DNA of 62,220 nucleotides from Streptomyces sp. ISL-1 (GCF_018614585.1 NZ_JAGGOI010000047.1:1-62220); one strand, 5' to 3'. Numbered from the stretch's first letter, positions 19,763-28,378 are shown. Numbers and translations: made by a program. The notes: generated by a model not told the origin, from the letters alone.

Positions 19763-20446
19763 TCAGGCGGCCGCTGCGGCCGTGCTCTTACGGGTCGAGA
19801 CGATCTGGTCGACGAGGCCGTACGAAAGTGCGTCCTCGGCGGTCAGGATCTTGTCACGCTCGATGTCGTCACGGATCTTCTCGATCGGCGTGGTGGAGTG
19901 CTTGGCCAGCATCTCCTCCAGCTGCGTACGCATCCGCAGGATTTCGTTGGCCGCGATCTCCAGGTCGGAGAGCTGCTCACGGCCGGTCTGCGAGGACGGC
20001 TGGTGGATCAGCACACGGGCGTTCGGCAGGGCCATCCGCTTGCCGGGGGTACCGGCGGCGAGCAGCACGGCCGCGGCGGAGGCCGCCTGGCCCATGCAGA
20101 CAGTCTGGATGTCCGGCTTGACGAACTGCATCGTGTCGTAGATCGCGGTCAGCGCGGTGAAGGAGCCACCGGGGCTGTTGATGTAGATCGAGATGTCGCG
20201 GTCCGGGTCCATCGACTCCAGGCACAGCAGCTGCGCCATGACGTCGTTGGCGGAGGCGTCGTCGATCTGCACGCCGAGGAAGATCACGCGCTCCTCGAAG
20301 AGCTTCGCATACGGGTCGTACTCACGCACGCCCTGCGAGGTGCGCTCGACGAAGCGTGGGACGACGTAGCGGTTGTCCACTTGCGGGCCGGTGTAGAGAC
20401 CGCTGGCGGAGGCGCCGGGGAAGATACTCATGTCGGTGTTCACCAT
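19763..20446 (-). CDS. clpP2: ATP-dependent Clp protease proteolytic subunit ClpP2
   Basis: A 227-residue serine protease of the ClpP family with catalytic S123 (MGQAASAAA), H148 (LIHQPS) and D198 (ERDKILTAED). Actinobacterial ClpP1 and ClpP2 form a mixed tetradecamer served by ClpX or ClpC. The N-terminal ~40 residues before the core probably include a processed propeptide. Start ATG 20446; a second ATG at 20431 is in frame. It follows clpP1 by 71 bases and precedes clpX by ~150, consistent with a clpP1P2 operon. Confidence 0.96.
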   Translation of the reverse strand: MVNTDMSIFPGASASGLYTGPQVDNRYVVPRFVERTSQGVREYDPYAKLFEERVIFLGVQIDDASANDVMAQLLCLESMDPDRDISIYINSPGGSFTALTAIYDTMQFVKPDIQTVCMGQAASAAAVLLAAGTPGKRMALPNARVLIHQPSSQTGREQLSDLEIAANEILRMRTQLEEMLAKHSTTPIEKIRDDIERDKILTAEDALSYGLVDQIVSTRKSTAAAAA

Positions 20447-20517
20447 CCTGGTGGCGTTCTGTGGGCTGGGGTGGACGGGGCGCGGACTGCCTGGCTCGGG
20501 AGCTCGGAGCTCACGGC

Positions 20518-21135
20518 TCAGGCGCCGGTGCCGCCGCCGCCCGGAACGCCCGAGGCGGCGGAGATGATCTCGTCGATGAGGCCGTACTCCTTGGCCTCAT
20601 CGGAGGTGAACCAGCGGTCGCGGTCACCATCGCGGATGATCGTCTCCACGGACTGGCCCGAGTGCACGGCGGTGATCTCCGCCATGCGCTTCTTCGTACG
20701 GAGCAGGTACTCGGCCTGGATCTTGATGTCCGAGGCGGTGCCTCCGAGGCCGGCCGAACCCTGGTGCATGAGGATGTCGGTGTTGGGGAGCGCGAAGCGC
20801 TTGCCGGCGGCGCCACCGGTCAGCAGGAACTGACCCATCGAGGCCGCCATGCCCATGCCGATGGTCACCACGTCGTTCGGGATGTACTGCATGGTGTCGT
20901 AGACCGCCATGCCTGCCGTCACCGAGCCGCCGGGGCTGTTGATGTAGAGGAAAATGTCCTTGTCCGGATCGGCGGCAAGGAGCAGCATCTGCGCCGTGAT
21001 CTTGTTGGCGATGTCGTCGTCGACCTGCTGGCCGAGGAAGATGATGCGCTCGCCGAGCAGCCGGCTGTAGACCTGGTCGCCGAGGCCACCACCGATGGAC
21101 GGCTCACCCGCGGCGTAAGGCATCAGATTCGTCAC
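20518..21135 (-). CDS. clpP1: ATP-dependent Clp protease proteolytic subunit ClpP1
   Basis: A 205-residue ClpP-family serine protease: catalytic S99 (GMGMAASMGQF), H124 (LMHQGSAG) and the acidic residue in RDRWFTSDEA. The oxyanion strand INSPGGSVTAG is intact. The GTG at 21135 gives the expected start. The C-terminus ends in a glycine-rich tail (GVPGGGGTGA). It is the first gene of the clpP1P2 pair. A possible ClgR operator lies at 21266-21283, 131 bases upstream, and a terminator separates it from tig. Confidence 0.96.
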   Translation of the reverse strand: MTNLMPYAAGEPSIGGGLGDQVYSRLLGERIIFLGQQVDDDIANKITAQMLLLAADPDKDIFLYINSPGGSVTAGMAVYDTMQYIPNDVVTIGMGMAASMGQFLLTGGAAGKRFALPNTDILMHQGSAGLGGTASDIKIQAEYLLRTKKRMAEITAVHSGQSVETIIRDGDRDRWFTSDEAKEYGLIDEIISAASGVPGGGGTGA

Positions 21136-21265
21136 GTATCCACCTGCTCGTCTCTGACGGCTGTGACCGTCTCAGCGTCTTCGTACTGGGGGCGGGGACT
21201 CCCCTGCCCTCGTATTCATGGACCCTAACGCGCAGGTGGGACAACACCATCCCGGTTCCCGAACT

Positions 21266-21283
21266 GTTCGCTCGGAGCGCAAG
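21266..21283 (-). promoter_or_regulatory. Candidate ClgR operator upstream of clpP1
   Basis: The sequence GTTCGCTCGGAGCGCAAG contains a 5-1-5 palindrome (CGCTC-G-GAGCG) and starts with GTTCGCT followed by GCG, resembling the published ClgR motif of clp genes in Streptomyces lividans. It lies between tig and clpP1, where a clpP1 operator is expected. The match is by eye only. Confidence 0.5.
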
Positions 21284-21309
21284 GTACTCAAGGGCACAGC
21301 AGTACGACT

Positions 21310-21342
21310 CGGGCCCCGGGCGCAGGGTGCGTCCGGGGCCCG
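21310..21342 (-). terminator. Terminator downstream of tig
   Basis: An outer 10-bp arm (21310-21319 with 21333-21342), a G-T pair and an inner 4-bp arm (21321-21324 with 21328-21331) make a nearly continuous 15-bp hairpin, 22 bases beyond the tig stop codon. Confidence 0.8.
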
Positions 21343-21363
21343 GCGTAGGGGTCAGCGCGAGGC

Positions 21364-22764
21364 TCAGGCCTCGTTCTTGTCGGCGTTCTTGTCCGCGTCG
21401 GCGTCGTCAGCGGCACCGTCGACGGCGCCCTCGACCGTCTCGGCCTCGTCCTCGTCGTCCTCGAGGTCGATGACCTCACCGTTGCTGTCGGTGACCTTGG
21501 CGGCCTCGACAACCACGGCGAGCGCCTTGCCGCGGGCGACCTCGCCCACGAGCATCGGCACCTGGCCGCCTTCGACGACCGCCTGGGCGAACTGGTCGGG
21601 GCTCATGCCGGAGGAGGCCGCACGCCGCATGAGGTGCTCGGTGAGCTCCTCCTGGTTGACGTTCAGCTTCTCCCTGTTGACCAGCTCGTCGAGGATGAAC
21701 TGGGTCTTGATGCCCTTGACCGCCTGCTCCTCGGTCTCGGCATCGAACTCTTCCTCGGTCTTGCCCTGGATCTCCAGGTACTTGGCGAGGTCGATGCCCA
21801 TCTGGGCGAGCTGGTGGTTCACCAGGTTGTGCTTGCGGGTGTTGACCTCGTCCTCGAGGAGCTTCTCGGGGATCGGCACCTCGGCCAGCTTGAGCAGCTC
21901 GTCCAGGACGCGCTCCTGGGCCTGGGTGGCCTGGTCGTACTGCTTCATGTTCTCGAGGCGCTTGCGGCTGTCCGCCTTCAGCTCCTCGAGGGTGTCGAAC
22001 TCGCTCGCCATCTGGGCGAAGTCGTCGTCGAGCTCGGGGAGTTCGCGCGCGGCGACGGCGGTGACCTTGACGGTGACCTCGGACTCCTTGCCCTCGGCGC
22101 TGCCGCCCTTGAGCTCGGAGGTGAAGGTGGCCTCGCCGTCGGCCTCCAGGCCGGTGACGGCCTCGTCGATGCCGTCGATCAGCTCGCCGGAGCCGATCGT
22201 GTACTGGACGCCGCTCGCGACGCCGTCCTCCAGGACCTCGCCGTCGACCTTGGCCTCGAGGTCGATCGTCACGATGTCACCCTCGGCCGCGGCGCGCTCG
22301 ACCGGGTTGGTGGAGGCGAAGCGCTCACGCAGCTCCTCGACCGACTTCTCGACGTCCTCGTCGCTGACCTCGACGGCGTCGACGGTGACCTCGATGCCGG
22401 AGTAGTCCGGGATCTCGATGGCCGGGCGGATGTCGACCTCGGCGGTGAAGGCGAGCGTCTCGCCGTCCTTCAGCTCCGTGATGTCGACGTCGGGCTGGCC
22501 GAGCGGATTGACCGCGGCCTCGTTGACCGCCTCGGTGTAGAACTTCGGGAGGGCGTCGTTGACCGCCTCCTCCAGCACCGCACCACGGCCGAACCGCTGG
22601 TCGATCACTCGGGCCGGAATCTTGCCCTTCCGGAAGCCCTTGACCGTGACCTGCTGGTTGATCTTCTTGTACGCCGCGTCGAGGCTGTCCTTGAGCTCCT
22701 CGAAGGGCACCTCGACAGTGAGCCGAACCCGAGTCGGGTTCAGGGTCTCCACGGCGCTCTTCAC
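21364..22764 (-). CDS. tig: Trigger factor, ribosome-associated chaperone
   Basis: A 466-residue protein with the trigger factor layout: N-terminal ribosome-binding domain with the signature GFRKGKIP at ~43-50, an FKBP-type prolyl isomerase domain at ~150-245 (AAEGDIVTIDLEAKVDGE) and a helical C-terminal substrate cradle. The tail (~430-466) is a highly acidic D/E/A-rich stretch, common in streptomycetes. Start GTG 22764. It folds nascent chains at the ribosome exit; its position next to clpP1P2-clpX matches the order in many bacteria. tRNA-Pro lies upstream. Confidence 0.96.
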   Translation of the reverse strand: MKSAVETLNPTRVRLTVEVPFEELKDSLDAAYKKINQQVTVKGFRKGKIPARVIDQRFGRGAVLEEAVNDALPKFYTEAVNEAAVNPLGQPDVDITELKDGETLAFTAEVDIRPAIEIPDYSGIEVTVDAVEVSDEDVEKSVEELRERFASTNPVERAAAEGDIVTIDLEAKVDGEVLEDGVASGVQYTIGSGELIDGIDEAVTGLEADGEATFTSELKGGSAEGKESEVTVKVTAVAARELPELDDDFAQMASEFDTLEELKADSRKRLENMKQYDQATQAQERVLDELLKLAEVPIPEKLLEDEVNTRKHNLVNHQLAQMGIDLAKYLEIQGKTEEEFDAETEEQAVKGIKTQFILDELVNREKLNVNQEELTEHLMRRAASSGMSPDQFAQAVVEGGQVPMLVGEVARGKALAVVVEAAKVTDSNGEVIDLEDDEDEAETVEGAVDGAADDADADKNADKNEA

Positions 22765-22957
22765 GGTTCGGTCTCCTTGTGGCTGATTCTGAGGTTCTGC
22801 GTCCGCCGCATTGGATGCGGCTCAGCGGATCGGCCCGGCTCTCCGTCAGACTCGCCGACTGTTCGTCGGACGCGTCGGACACACGGGCACGCAGCTTGCA
22901 TAGTAGCCGCACGGAGGATGAGCCCCACAATGCGATCTTGAAGGGCGATGGTGGTGA

Positions 22958-23034
22958 TGGTCGGGGTGGCCGGATTCGAACCGACGACCTTCCGCTCCCA
23001 AAGCGGACGCGCTACCAAGCTGCGCCACACCCCG
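22958..23034 (-). tRNA. tRNA-Pro (anticodon UGG)
   Basis: A full cloverleaf reads on the minus strand: acceptor CGGGGTG/CACCCCG, D stem GCGC/GCGC, anticodon stem TCCGC/GCGGA with loop TTTGGGA (anticodon TGG), and T arm GTCGG-TTCGAAT-CCGGC. Discriminator A at 22961 and an encoded CCA at 22958-22960. It reads CCA proline codons, and CCG/CCU by wobble. Confidence 0.96.
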
Positions 23035-23199
23035 TCGGTGCGACACGTAGGGTACATGGCCGCAGGCCATGCGGCTCCCGCATTCTCCGTGGGGCATTGA
23101 GGGAGGCGTTGCGGCCGGAATGGGGTGTGCGTCACCGGCCCCGGACCCGCTACGATGCTCTTCGTGACCGCGGGCCTCGCGACCTGCGGTGCGCTGCTT

Positions 23200-23270
23200 G
23201 CGGGCGTAGCTCAATGGTAGAGCACTAGTCTTCCAAACTAGCTACGCGGGTTCGATTCCCGTCGCCCGCT
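23200..23270 (+). tRNA. tRNA-Gly (anticodon UCC)
   Basis: A 71-base cloverleaf: acceptor GCGGGCG/CGCCCGC, D stem GCTC/GAGC, anticodon stem CTAGT/ACTAG with loop CTTCCAA (anticodon TCC), and T arm GCGGG-TTCGATT-CCCGT. CCA is not encoded. A strong hairpin follows. No integrase or duplicated 3' end is visible nearby, so there is no sign of an integrated element. Confidence 0.97.
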
Positions 23271-23280
23271 CTCTTCAGAC

Positions 23281-23322
23281 CTCAGGCCCGGCTCGGTTGC
23301 AGTTCACCGAGCCGGGCCTGAG
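23281..23322. terminator. Terminator after tRNA-Gly
   Basis: A 17-bp perfect inverted repeat (23281-23297 with 23306-23322, 8-base loop), 10 bases after tRNA-Gly on the plus strand and just beyond the stop of the small minus-strand gene at 23334. It probably terminates both. Confidence 0.9.
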
Positions 23323-23333
23323 GCGTTTCCGGA

Positions 23334-23528
23334 TCAGAAGTTGATCTGGTTGATGGTGTCGGCTATCGAGTCGAGAAACCTGTTGATCGACGGCGCCATG
23401 CCCGTCGAGGCGAGGAAGAAGCCGAAGAGCACCGCGACAATCGCGGGTCCGGCCTTGATGGAGCCACCGCGGATCAGCACCACGAGGATGATCGCCAACA
23501 GAAGCACCACAGATAGTGAAATGGCCAC
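23334..23528 (-). CDS. Small hydrophobic membrane protein, 64 aa
   Basis: A 64-residue protein with a hydrophobic helix (residues ~3-20, ISLSVVLLLAIILVVLI), a GGSIKAGPA turn, a second hydrophobic stretch (AIVAVLFGFFLASTGMAP) and a polar tail (INRFLDSIADTINQINF). The composition is clean protein with no shadow-frame bias, and the gene ends just before a strong terminator. Small proteins of this kind are common in streptomycetes; I assign no function. ATG at 23528. The 23529-23868 interval upstream holds no convincing gene; it has an AT-rich patch near 23838-23860 that may carry promoter elements. Confidence 0.75.
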   Translation of the reverse strand: MAISLSVVLLLAIILVVLIRGGSIKAGPAIVAVLFGFFLASTGMAPSINRFLDSIADTINQINF

Positions 23529-23940
23529 AACTGATCACACCCTCGGTCGGTCCGCCTTGCCGGCCCGGGAGCGTGCGGCCCAGCACACCCCCGCCTTGAC
23601 CATCGTGCCACCAACAGCCCAGAACATGCGGCCCGCTGACGAATCATCGACGACGGGTTCACGCCATCCGCGCGCCCGCGCGCGCCTGTACGAAGGGAAG
23701 ACTCGGCCGCCGGGGTGAAATGCGGGAAGGAATTCGGCCTGATCGTTGCCATGCCCGCACACGTCGCTCACGAGAAATTCGAAGGTGGCCGGTGAGGGAA
23801 TTCACGTGGTCACAAAGTCGTGGCGATATGCACCATTTAAGGGGTATTAACTAGGGCATAGTGGGCGGTTGGTGGCTGTTTCAGATTCGAATGGGGGACA
23901 CCTGGAGAAGGTTTTACGAAATCGAATCGGCGAGACTAAG

Positions 23941-25104
23941 GTGCCTCAGATGTTCCACGCTCCGCATGGATATGAGAGGGCCCCGCTCCCCCAGGCCCGG
24001 GAGACGGAGCCCGTCCGTACGACGCAGAAGACGGCGGCTCCGGCCGTCCCTGCGCCTGTCGAGAAGGCCGCCGCGAAGTCCACCAGGCGAGACGCCTACT
24101 TCGACAACGCGAAATATCTGGCCATGGTGCTCGTGGCCGTCGCCCACGCGTGGGAGCCGGTGATGGAGGGCAGCCGCGCCACCCGGGCGCTGTACATGCT
24201 CGTCTACACCTTCCACATGCCGGCCTTCATCGTCGTCTCCGGATACTTCTCGCGGAGCTACACCGGCCGCCCCGACCAGCTCAGACGCTTGCTGACCGGG
24301 ATCGCCCTGCCATACGTCGTCTTCGAGGTGGTCTACTCCCTCTTCCGGCGGTGGGCGCAGCACGCCCCCGAGCAGCCGATCAGCCTGCTCGACCCCTTTT
24401 ATCTGACCTGGTTCCTGGTCGCCCTGTTCATCTGGCGGCTGACGACGCCGCTGTGGCGGCTGATCCGGTGGCCGCTGCCGGTCGCGCTCGCCCTGGCCTC
24501 GCTGGCCGCGCTGACGCCGAACATCGGGGCGGACCTCAATCTCCAGCGCGTACTGCAGTTCCTGCCGTTCTTCGTGCTCGGGCTGTGCCTGAAGCCCGAG
24601 CACTTCCAGCTGGTGCGGCGGCGCGAAGTGCGGCTGCTCTCGCTGCCGCTCTTCGCGGGCGCGGGCGTCTTCGCGTACTGGGCCGCTCCCCGGATGGATC
24701 TGGGCTGGTTCTACCGCTCCAGCAGCGCGCAGGACCTGGGTGTGCCGTGGTGGTCGGGGATTGTGATGACCCTCGGGTTCTTCGGGTGCGCGGTGCTGCT
24801 CTCGGCCGGGTTCCTGGCGTGGGTGCCGCGCCGCAGGATGTGGTTCACGGTGCTGGGCGCGGGCACGATCTGTGGCTATCTGCTGCACGGCCTGCTGATC
24901 AAGGCCGCGGACTACGGGCATGTCTTCGAGACGAACACCTGGCTGAGCGAGCCGGGCGGCGAGATCGTGGTGACGCTGGTCGCGGCGGCCGCTGTGACAC
25001 TGCTGTGCACGCCGCCGGTGCGGCGGGTGATGCGCTGCGTGACCGAGCCGGAGATGACGTGGGCGTTCCGGCGGGACGTTACGGAGCTGGGGCCCCGGCG
25101 CTGA
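23941..25104 (+). CDS. Acyltransferase 3-family membrane protein
   Basis: A polytopic membrane protein of ~387 residues in the acyltransferase-3/OafA-like family: after a ~45-residue proline- and charge-rich N-terminus come the family opening DAYFDNAKYLAMVLVAVAHA (catalytic-type His in VAVAHAWEP), then TFHMPAFIVVSGYFS and about ten hydrophobic helices. Such enzymes transfer acyl groups to extracellular sugars or lipids. The start is uncertain: the frame is open from a TTG at 23869 (411 residues), but that version includes a TTA codon at 23914; GTG 23941 or ATG 23950 avoid it. The 3' end lies in a tandem repeat. Substrate unknown. Confidence 0.82.
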   Translation: MPQMFHAPHGYERAPLPQARETEPVRTTQKTAAPAVPAPVEKAAAKSTRRDAYFDNAKYLAMVLVAVAHAWEPVMEGSRATRALYMLVYTFHMPAFIVVSGYFSRSYTGRPDQLRRLLTGIALPYVVFEVVYSLFRRWAQHAPEQPISLLDPFYLTWFLVALFIWRLTTPLWRLIRWPLPVALALASLAALTPNIGADLNLQRVLQFLPFFVLGLCLKPEHFQLVRRREVRLLSLPLFAGAGVFAYWAAPRMDLGWFYRSSSAQDLGVPWWSGIVMTLGFFGCAVLLSAGFLAWVPRRRMWFTVLGAGTICGYLLHGLLIKAADYGHVFETNTWLSEPGGEIVVTLVAAAAVTLLCTPPVRRVMRCVTEPEMTWAFRRDVTELGPRR

Positions 25105-25225
25105 ACCGCTGACCTGCTGACCCGCTGAAACGACGGAGCTGGAGCCGGCGCCGGATCCACCGAGCCGGGCCCGGCGCTGAACCGCTGAATCGACGGAGCT
25201 CCCGCGGGCGCTGACCCGCTGAATC
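25081..25225. repeat. Three imperfect direct repeats over the acyltransferase stop codon
   Basis: The element ACGGAGCT followed by GGCGCTGAACCGCTGA occurs at 25081, 25133 and 25193, with the GCGCTGA-CCGCTGA part at 25098, 25174 and 25208. The first copy holds the acyltransferase TGA (25102-25104); the last abuts the HD gene's stop codon. Confidence 0.75.
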
Positions 25226-25685
25226 AGGCGGTGGGCCGGCCGCCGGGCAGGCCCAGCAGGCCGCGCACCTTCGCGTACTTCGCCGTCAGCCGGGTCCGCG
25301 TCGCCTCGTCGAGGGCGGCGAGGCGCGCCGGGTCGGCGTTGTGCGCGAGGTCGGCCTCCTTGACGAGGCGGGCGCCGGGCGTGGCCAGAATGCGCCGGGT
25401 GTAGCTCTCCAGATCCTCGCCCTTGCTCTTGGTGAGGGCGAGAACCATGTCCTTGACGGACTGCGGCAGCGCGGCCGCCTCCAGCCACTCGCGGGAGAGT
25501 GCGTCGTCCTCGACGGAGTCGTGCAGCCACCCGGCGGCGATCTGCTCCTCGCTCCCGCCCCGGGTGCGTACGCCCTCCGCGACGGCAGCGAGATGCTCGG
25601 TGTACGGCCGTCCCGATTTGTCTGTCTGGGCGGCGTGCGCCTCACGGGCGATGGCCTCGACCTCGGTGAGCGTGAGATACGGCAT
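25224..25685 (-). CDS. HD-domain phosphohydrolase, RelA/SpoT hydrolase-like
   Basis: A 153-residue single-domain protein with the HD signature: an early histidine (PYTEHLAAVAEGV), the HD pair with acidic followers (AGWLHDSVEDD) and a downstream aspartate (EADLAHNADP). The layout matches small (p)ppGpp-hydrolase-like (MESH1-type) or nucleotide phosphohydrolase HD proteins. No synthetase or TGS domain is present. A role in alarmone or nucleotide breakdown is inferred. ATG at 25685. It is convergent with the acyltransferase, and its stop lies in the repeat block shared with that gene's end. Confidence 0.8.
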   Translation of the reverse strand: MPYLTLTEVEAIAREAHAAQTDKSGRPYTEHLAAVAEGVRTRGGSEEQIAAGWLHDSVEDDALSREWLEAAALPQSVKDMVLALTKSKGEDLESYTRRILATPGARLVKEADLAHNADPARLAALDEATRTRLTAKYAKVRGLLGLPGGRPTA

Positions 25686-25810
25686 GGGACGACTGTACGG
25701 GCGTACGGTGCCCGTTGGGCGGCCGTTCAGCCGGGGGCGGGGGTGGTCGGGCCAGTCAACGCGCGGCGATCCGCGCCGAGTTCACGCGCCCGAGGCTGTC
25801 CGCGGCGCAG

Positions 25811-25879
25811 CCGGACAGGGGATGCAGGCGGACAGGGGATGCGGGCGGATCGGGGGTGGGGCGCGGATCGGGGGTGGGG
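25811..25879 (-). repeat. Four ~17-bp tandem repeats downstream of the SpoIIE-type phosphatase
   Basis: Units at 25811-25827, 25828-25844, 25845-25861 and 25862-25879 share the pattern CGGA-(C/T)-(A/C)-GGGG-(A/G)-TG. They begin 18 bases beyond the phosphatase stop codon on the minus strand and could lie in its 3' untranslated region. Confidence 0.8.
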
Positions 25880-25896
25880 CGCGGCCTGCCCCGCGC

Positions 25897-27042
25897 TCAC
25901 GCCTGCCGGCAGAGCAGCAGCAGCGCCCGGTCGTCGTTGACGTCCTTCGCGACGGCCTCGATCAGGTGCCAGGCCGCGCCCTCGAAGCCGGAGGCGACAT
26001 AGCGGTCGGCCTCGCCGGTGAGGCGGTCGATGCCCTCACTGATGTCGCGGCCGGAGGCCTCCACCAGGCCGTCGGTGAAGAGCATCAGTACGTCACCGGG
26101 CCGCAGGGAACCCTTCACCGCGTCGAACTGTGCCCCGTCGTAGACGCCGAGCAGCGGGCCCTCGGTGTCCATCTCCTCCCAGCGGCCACTGCCTGCGTGG
26201 AGCTGGAGCGCGGGCAGATGGCCTGCCGACAGCAGCTCGTAGTCCCCCGAGTCCAGATCCAGGACGAGGTGGATGGAGGTGGCGAAGCCCTCGTCCCAGT
26301 CCTGGCGGAGCAGATAGCCGTTGGCCGCGGGCAGGAAGCCGTGCGGCGGCAGCGAGCCGAGCAGGCCGCCGAACGCGCCTGACAGCAGCAGCGCGCGGGA
26401 CGCCGCGTCCATGCCCTTGCCGGAGACGTCGGTGAGGACGACCTCGAGCGTGCGGCCGCCGTTGGTACGCGCCGCGACCACGAAGTCCCCGGAGAAGGAC
26501 TGGCCACCGGCCGGGCGCAGCGCCATCTCCCGGTGCCAGCCCTTCGGCAGCCGCGGCAGGGCGCTCTGTATTCGGATGCGCTCGCGCAGGTCGAAGAGCA
26601 TTGTTCCGCCGCGCCGCCAGGGCACGCCGACCCGCGCCCGGAACTGCGCGATGAGCAGGCCGAAGAAGCCGCATGCGGCGACCACCAGGACCGTGCCCGG
26701 GGTGACGGTGGCCGGGCCCGCGGTGTACGGGCCGAGCACGACAGACTCGACGATCAGAGCCGCCGCGGCCGCCGCGTACAGACCCAGCAGGCTCGCCGGG
26801 CGCAGCAGCAGACCGCCGGCCACGATCGGCAGGACCAGCGCCGCCGGGGACACCCAGGCGGGCATCACGACCGTGCCCCAGGTGAAGGCGGGGATGGTCA
26901 GCAGCAGCCCGGCCAGCGCGATCCAGTCGGATCCGTCGCCGCGGAAGTAGTCGACGCCGGATTTGCGCAGCGCGATACGTGCCCGGTGCACTGCCTTCCG
27001 CAACCGGGCCGTGTACGAGTCTGCTGCAGAGCCGAGGGCCAT
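25897..27042 (-). CDS. SpoIIE/RsbU-type PP2C phosphatase with N-terminal membrane domain
   Basis: A 381-residue protein. Residues ~35-145 carry five or six hydrophobic helices (WIALAGLLLTIPAFTWGTVV and others); the C-terminal ~220 residues are a PPM/SpoIIE phosphatase with metal-binding aspartates in SGDFVVA, LTDVSGKGMDAA, LFTDGLVEA and NDDRALLLL. Such enzymes dephosphorylate anti-anti-sigma factors in partner-switching; the target is unknown, as no anti-sigma gene is nearby. I chose the ATG at 27042 because the longer frame (to 27432) overlaps the divergent GNAT gene and is not protein-like upstream. Unlike many streptomycete relatives it has no PAS, GAF or HATPase domain. Confidence 0.88.
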   Translation of the reverse strand: MALGSAADSYTARLRKAVHRARIALRKSGVDYFRGDGSDWIALAGLLLTIPAFTWGTVVMPAWVSPAALVLPIVAGGLLLRPASLLGLYAAAAAALIVESVVLGPYTAGPATVTPGTVLVVAACGFFGLLIAQFRARVGVPWRRGGTMLFDLRERIRIQSALPRLPKGWHREMALRPAGGQSFSGDFVVAARTNGGRTLEVVLTDVSGKGMDAASRALLLSGAFGGLLGSLPPHGFLPAANGYLLRQDWDEGFATSIHLVLDLDSGDYELLSAGHLPALQLHAGSGRWEEMDTEGPLLGVYDGAQFDAVKGSLRPGDVLMLFTDGLVEASGRDISEGIDRLTGEADRYVASGFEGAAWHLIEAVAKDVNDDRALLLLCRQA

Positions 27043-27148
27043 TGCCGTGGACCCTATCCACCCGCCCGCGTTCTCCGCAGGGGGACCCCTGTGACAATGT
27101 GTTCGAAATTGGGTCGCCCTGATGCCGTAGCCCTGGTAGGCATGGCAT

Positions 27149-28378
27149 ATGACGATCGAGCTGCGGGTGCTGCGGCCGTCCGAATGGGACGACTGGTTCG
27201 GGAAGTTGCTGCTCGCCTTCGGCGGGGTCGAGGAGCCGCAGGAAGAGCGCGAACTGTGGGGCTCGCTGACCGAGCACGAGCGGTCGATCGGGGCCTGGGA
27301 CGGCGACGACTGCGTCGGGACGGCCGGGGCGTTCTCGTTCGGGGTCTCGGTGCCGGGCGGCGCGATGGTGCCCGCAGCGGGCGTGACGATGGTCAGCGTG
27401 GCCGCGACGCACCGGCGGCGCGGGGTACTCACCTCAATGATGCGCCGCCAACTGGACGACGTACGCCGCTGGGGTGAGCCGCTGGCCGTGCTGACGGCCT
27501 CCGAGCCGGAGATCTACGGCCGGTTCGGCTACGGGATCGCGACCCAGCAGATGTCCGCTCAAATCGACACGGTCCGGGGGCGGATCACAGCCCCGCAGGG
27601 CGCCGACGCCGTCCGGCTGCGGTTCGCCGAGGTCGCGGATGTCGCCGCGGAGTGCGAGGCGGTGTACGTACGCGGCATCGGGTCGCGGCCTGGCATGCTC
27701 GCCCGCAAGCCGGGCTGGGAGCGGCTGCCGCTGCTCGACCCGCCGGCCGAACGGGACGGCGCGTCGCCGATGCAGTGTGTGGTCGCCGAGCGGGAGGGCG
27801 AGATCGTCGGCTTCGTCCGCTTCCACAACAAGCCGGAGTGGGAGGCCGGCGGGCCGAGCGGCACCATCACGCTGCGGCATATCGAGGCGCTCGACCCCGT
27901 TACGTACGCCGTGCTGTGGCGATTCCTCTTCGACATCGACCTGACGGTGAGGGTGTTGGTGCGCAACCGGCCCGTTGACGATCCGCTGCTGCATCTCGTC
28001 AACGATGTGCGGAAGCTGGAAGTGCGGGTGCGTGACGGGCTGTTCGTACGGCTGGTGGATCTGGGCGCGGCGCTCGAGGCGCGTACGTACCGGACGCCGG
28101 TGGATGTCGTCTTCGACGTCGATGACGCCTTCTGTCCCTGGAACGCCGGACGGTGGCGGCTGACCGGCGACAGCAAGGGAGCGTCCTGCAAGCGGACCGA
28201 GGACGACGTTGATCTCGCCCTGTCCGTACGGGAGTTGGGCGCGGCCTATCTGGGCGGGGTGTCGCTGGCCGCGCTGGCGGGCGCGGGCCGGGTGCGGGAG
28301 CTGCGGCAGGGGGCGCTGGCCGAGGCGTCGTCGGCCTTCATCAGCGATGTCGCGCCCTGGCTGCCGCACGGCTTCTAG
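27149..28378 (+). CDS. Eis-like GNAT N-acetyltransferase
   Basis: A 409-residue protein with an N-terminal GNAT domain (acetyl-CoA pyrophosphate loop THRRRGVLTSMM at ~95-105; ASEPEIYGRFGYG), a second GNAT-like domain and a C-terminal sterol-carrier-like domain (KRTEDDVDLALSVRELGAAYLGG). This three-part layout and the C-terminal phenylalanine (LPHGF) match Eis, the mycobacterial protein that acetylates aminoglycosides and other amines and uses its C-terminal carboxylate and a tyrosine in catalysis. The substrate here is unknown. ATG 27149, with GGTAGG upstream. It diverges from the SpoIIE-type phosphatase across 106 bases. Confidence 0.9.
   Translation: MTIELRVLRPSEWDDWFGKLLLAFGGVEEPQEERELWGSLTEHERSIGAWDGDDCVGTAGAFSFGVSVPGGAMVPAAGVTMVSVAATHRRRGVLTSMMRRQLDDVRRWGEPLAVLTASEPEIYGRFGYGIATQQMSAQIDTVRGRITAPQGADAVRLRFAEVADVAAECEAVYVRGIGSRPGMLARKPGWERLPLLDPPAERDGASPMQCVVAEREGEIVGFVRFHNKPEWEAGGPSGTITLRHIEALDPVTYAVLWRFLFDIDLTVRVLVRNRPVDDPLLHLVNDVRKLEVRVRDGLFVRLVDLGAALEARTYRTPVDVVFDVDDAFCPWNAGRWRLTGDSKGASCKRTEDDVDLALSVRELGAAYLGGVSLAALAGAGRVRELRQGALAEASSAFISDVAPWLPHGF

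Noticed and set aside
22958..23270. tRNA-Pro/tRNA-Gly pair as an attachment site for an integrated element
   Set aside because: No integrase, excisionase or second copy of either tRNA 3' end is seen nearby.
23535..23771. 78-residue minus-strand frame upstream of the small membrane protein
   Set aside because: It has no hydrophobic or domain pattern, no ribosome site and shadow-like composition.
25811..25879. Repeat arrays here and at 53554-53601 and 35416-35470 as CRISPR
   Set aside because: Units are contiguous with no unique spacers, and no cas genes are present.
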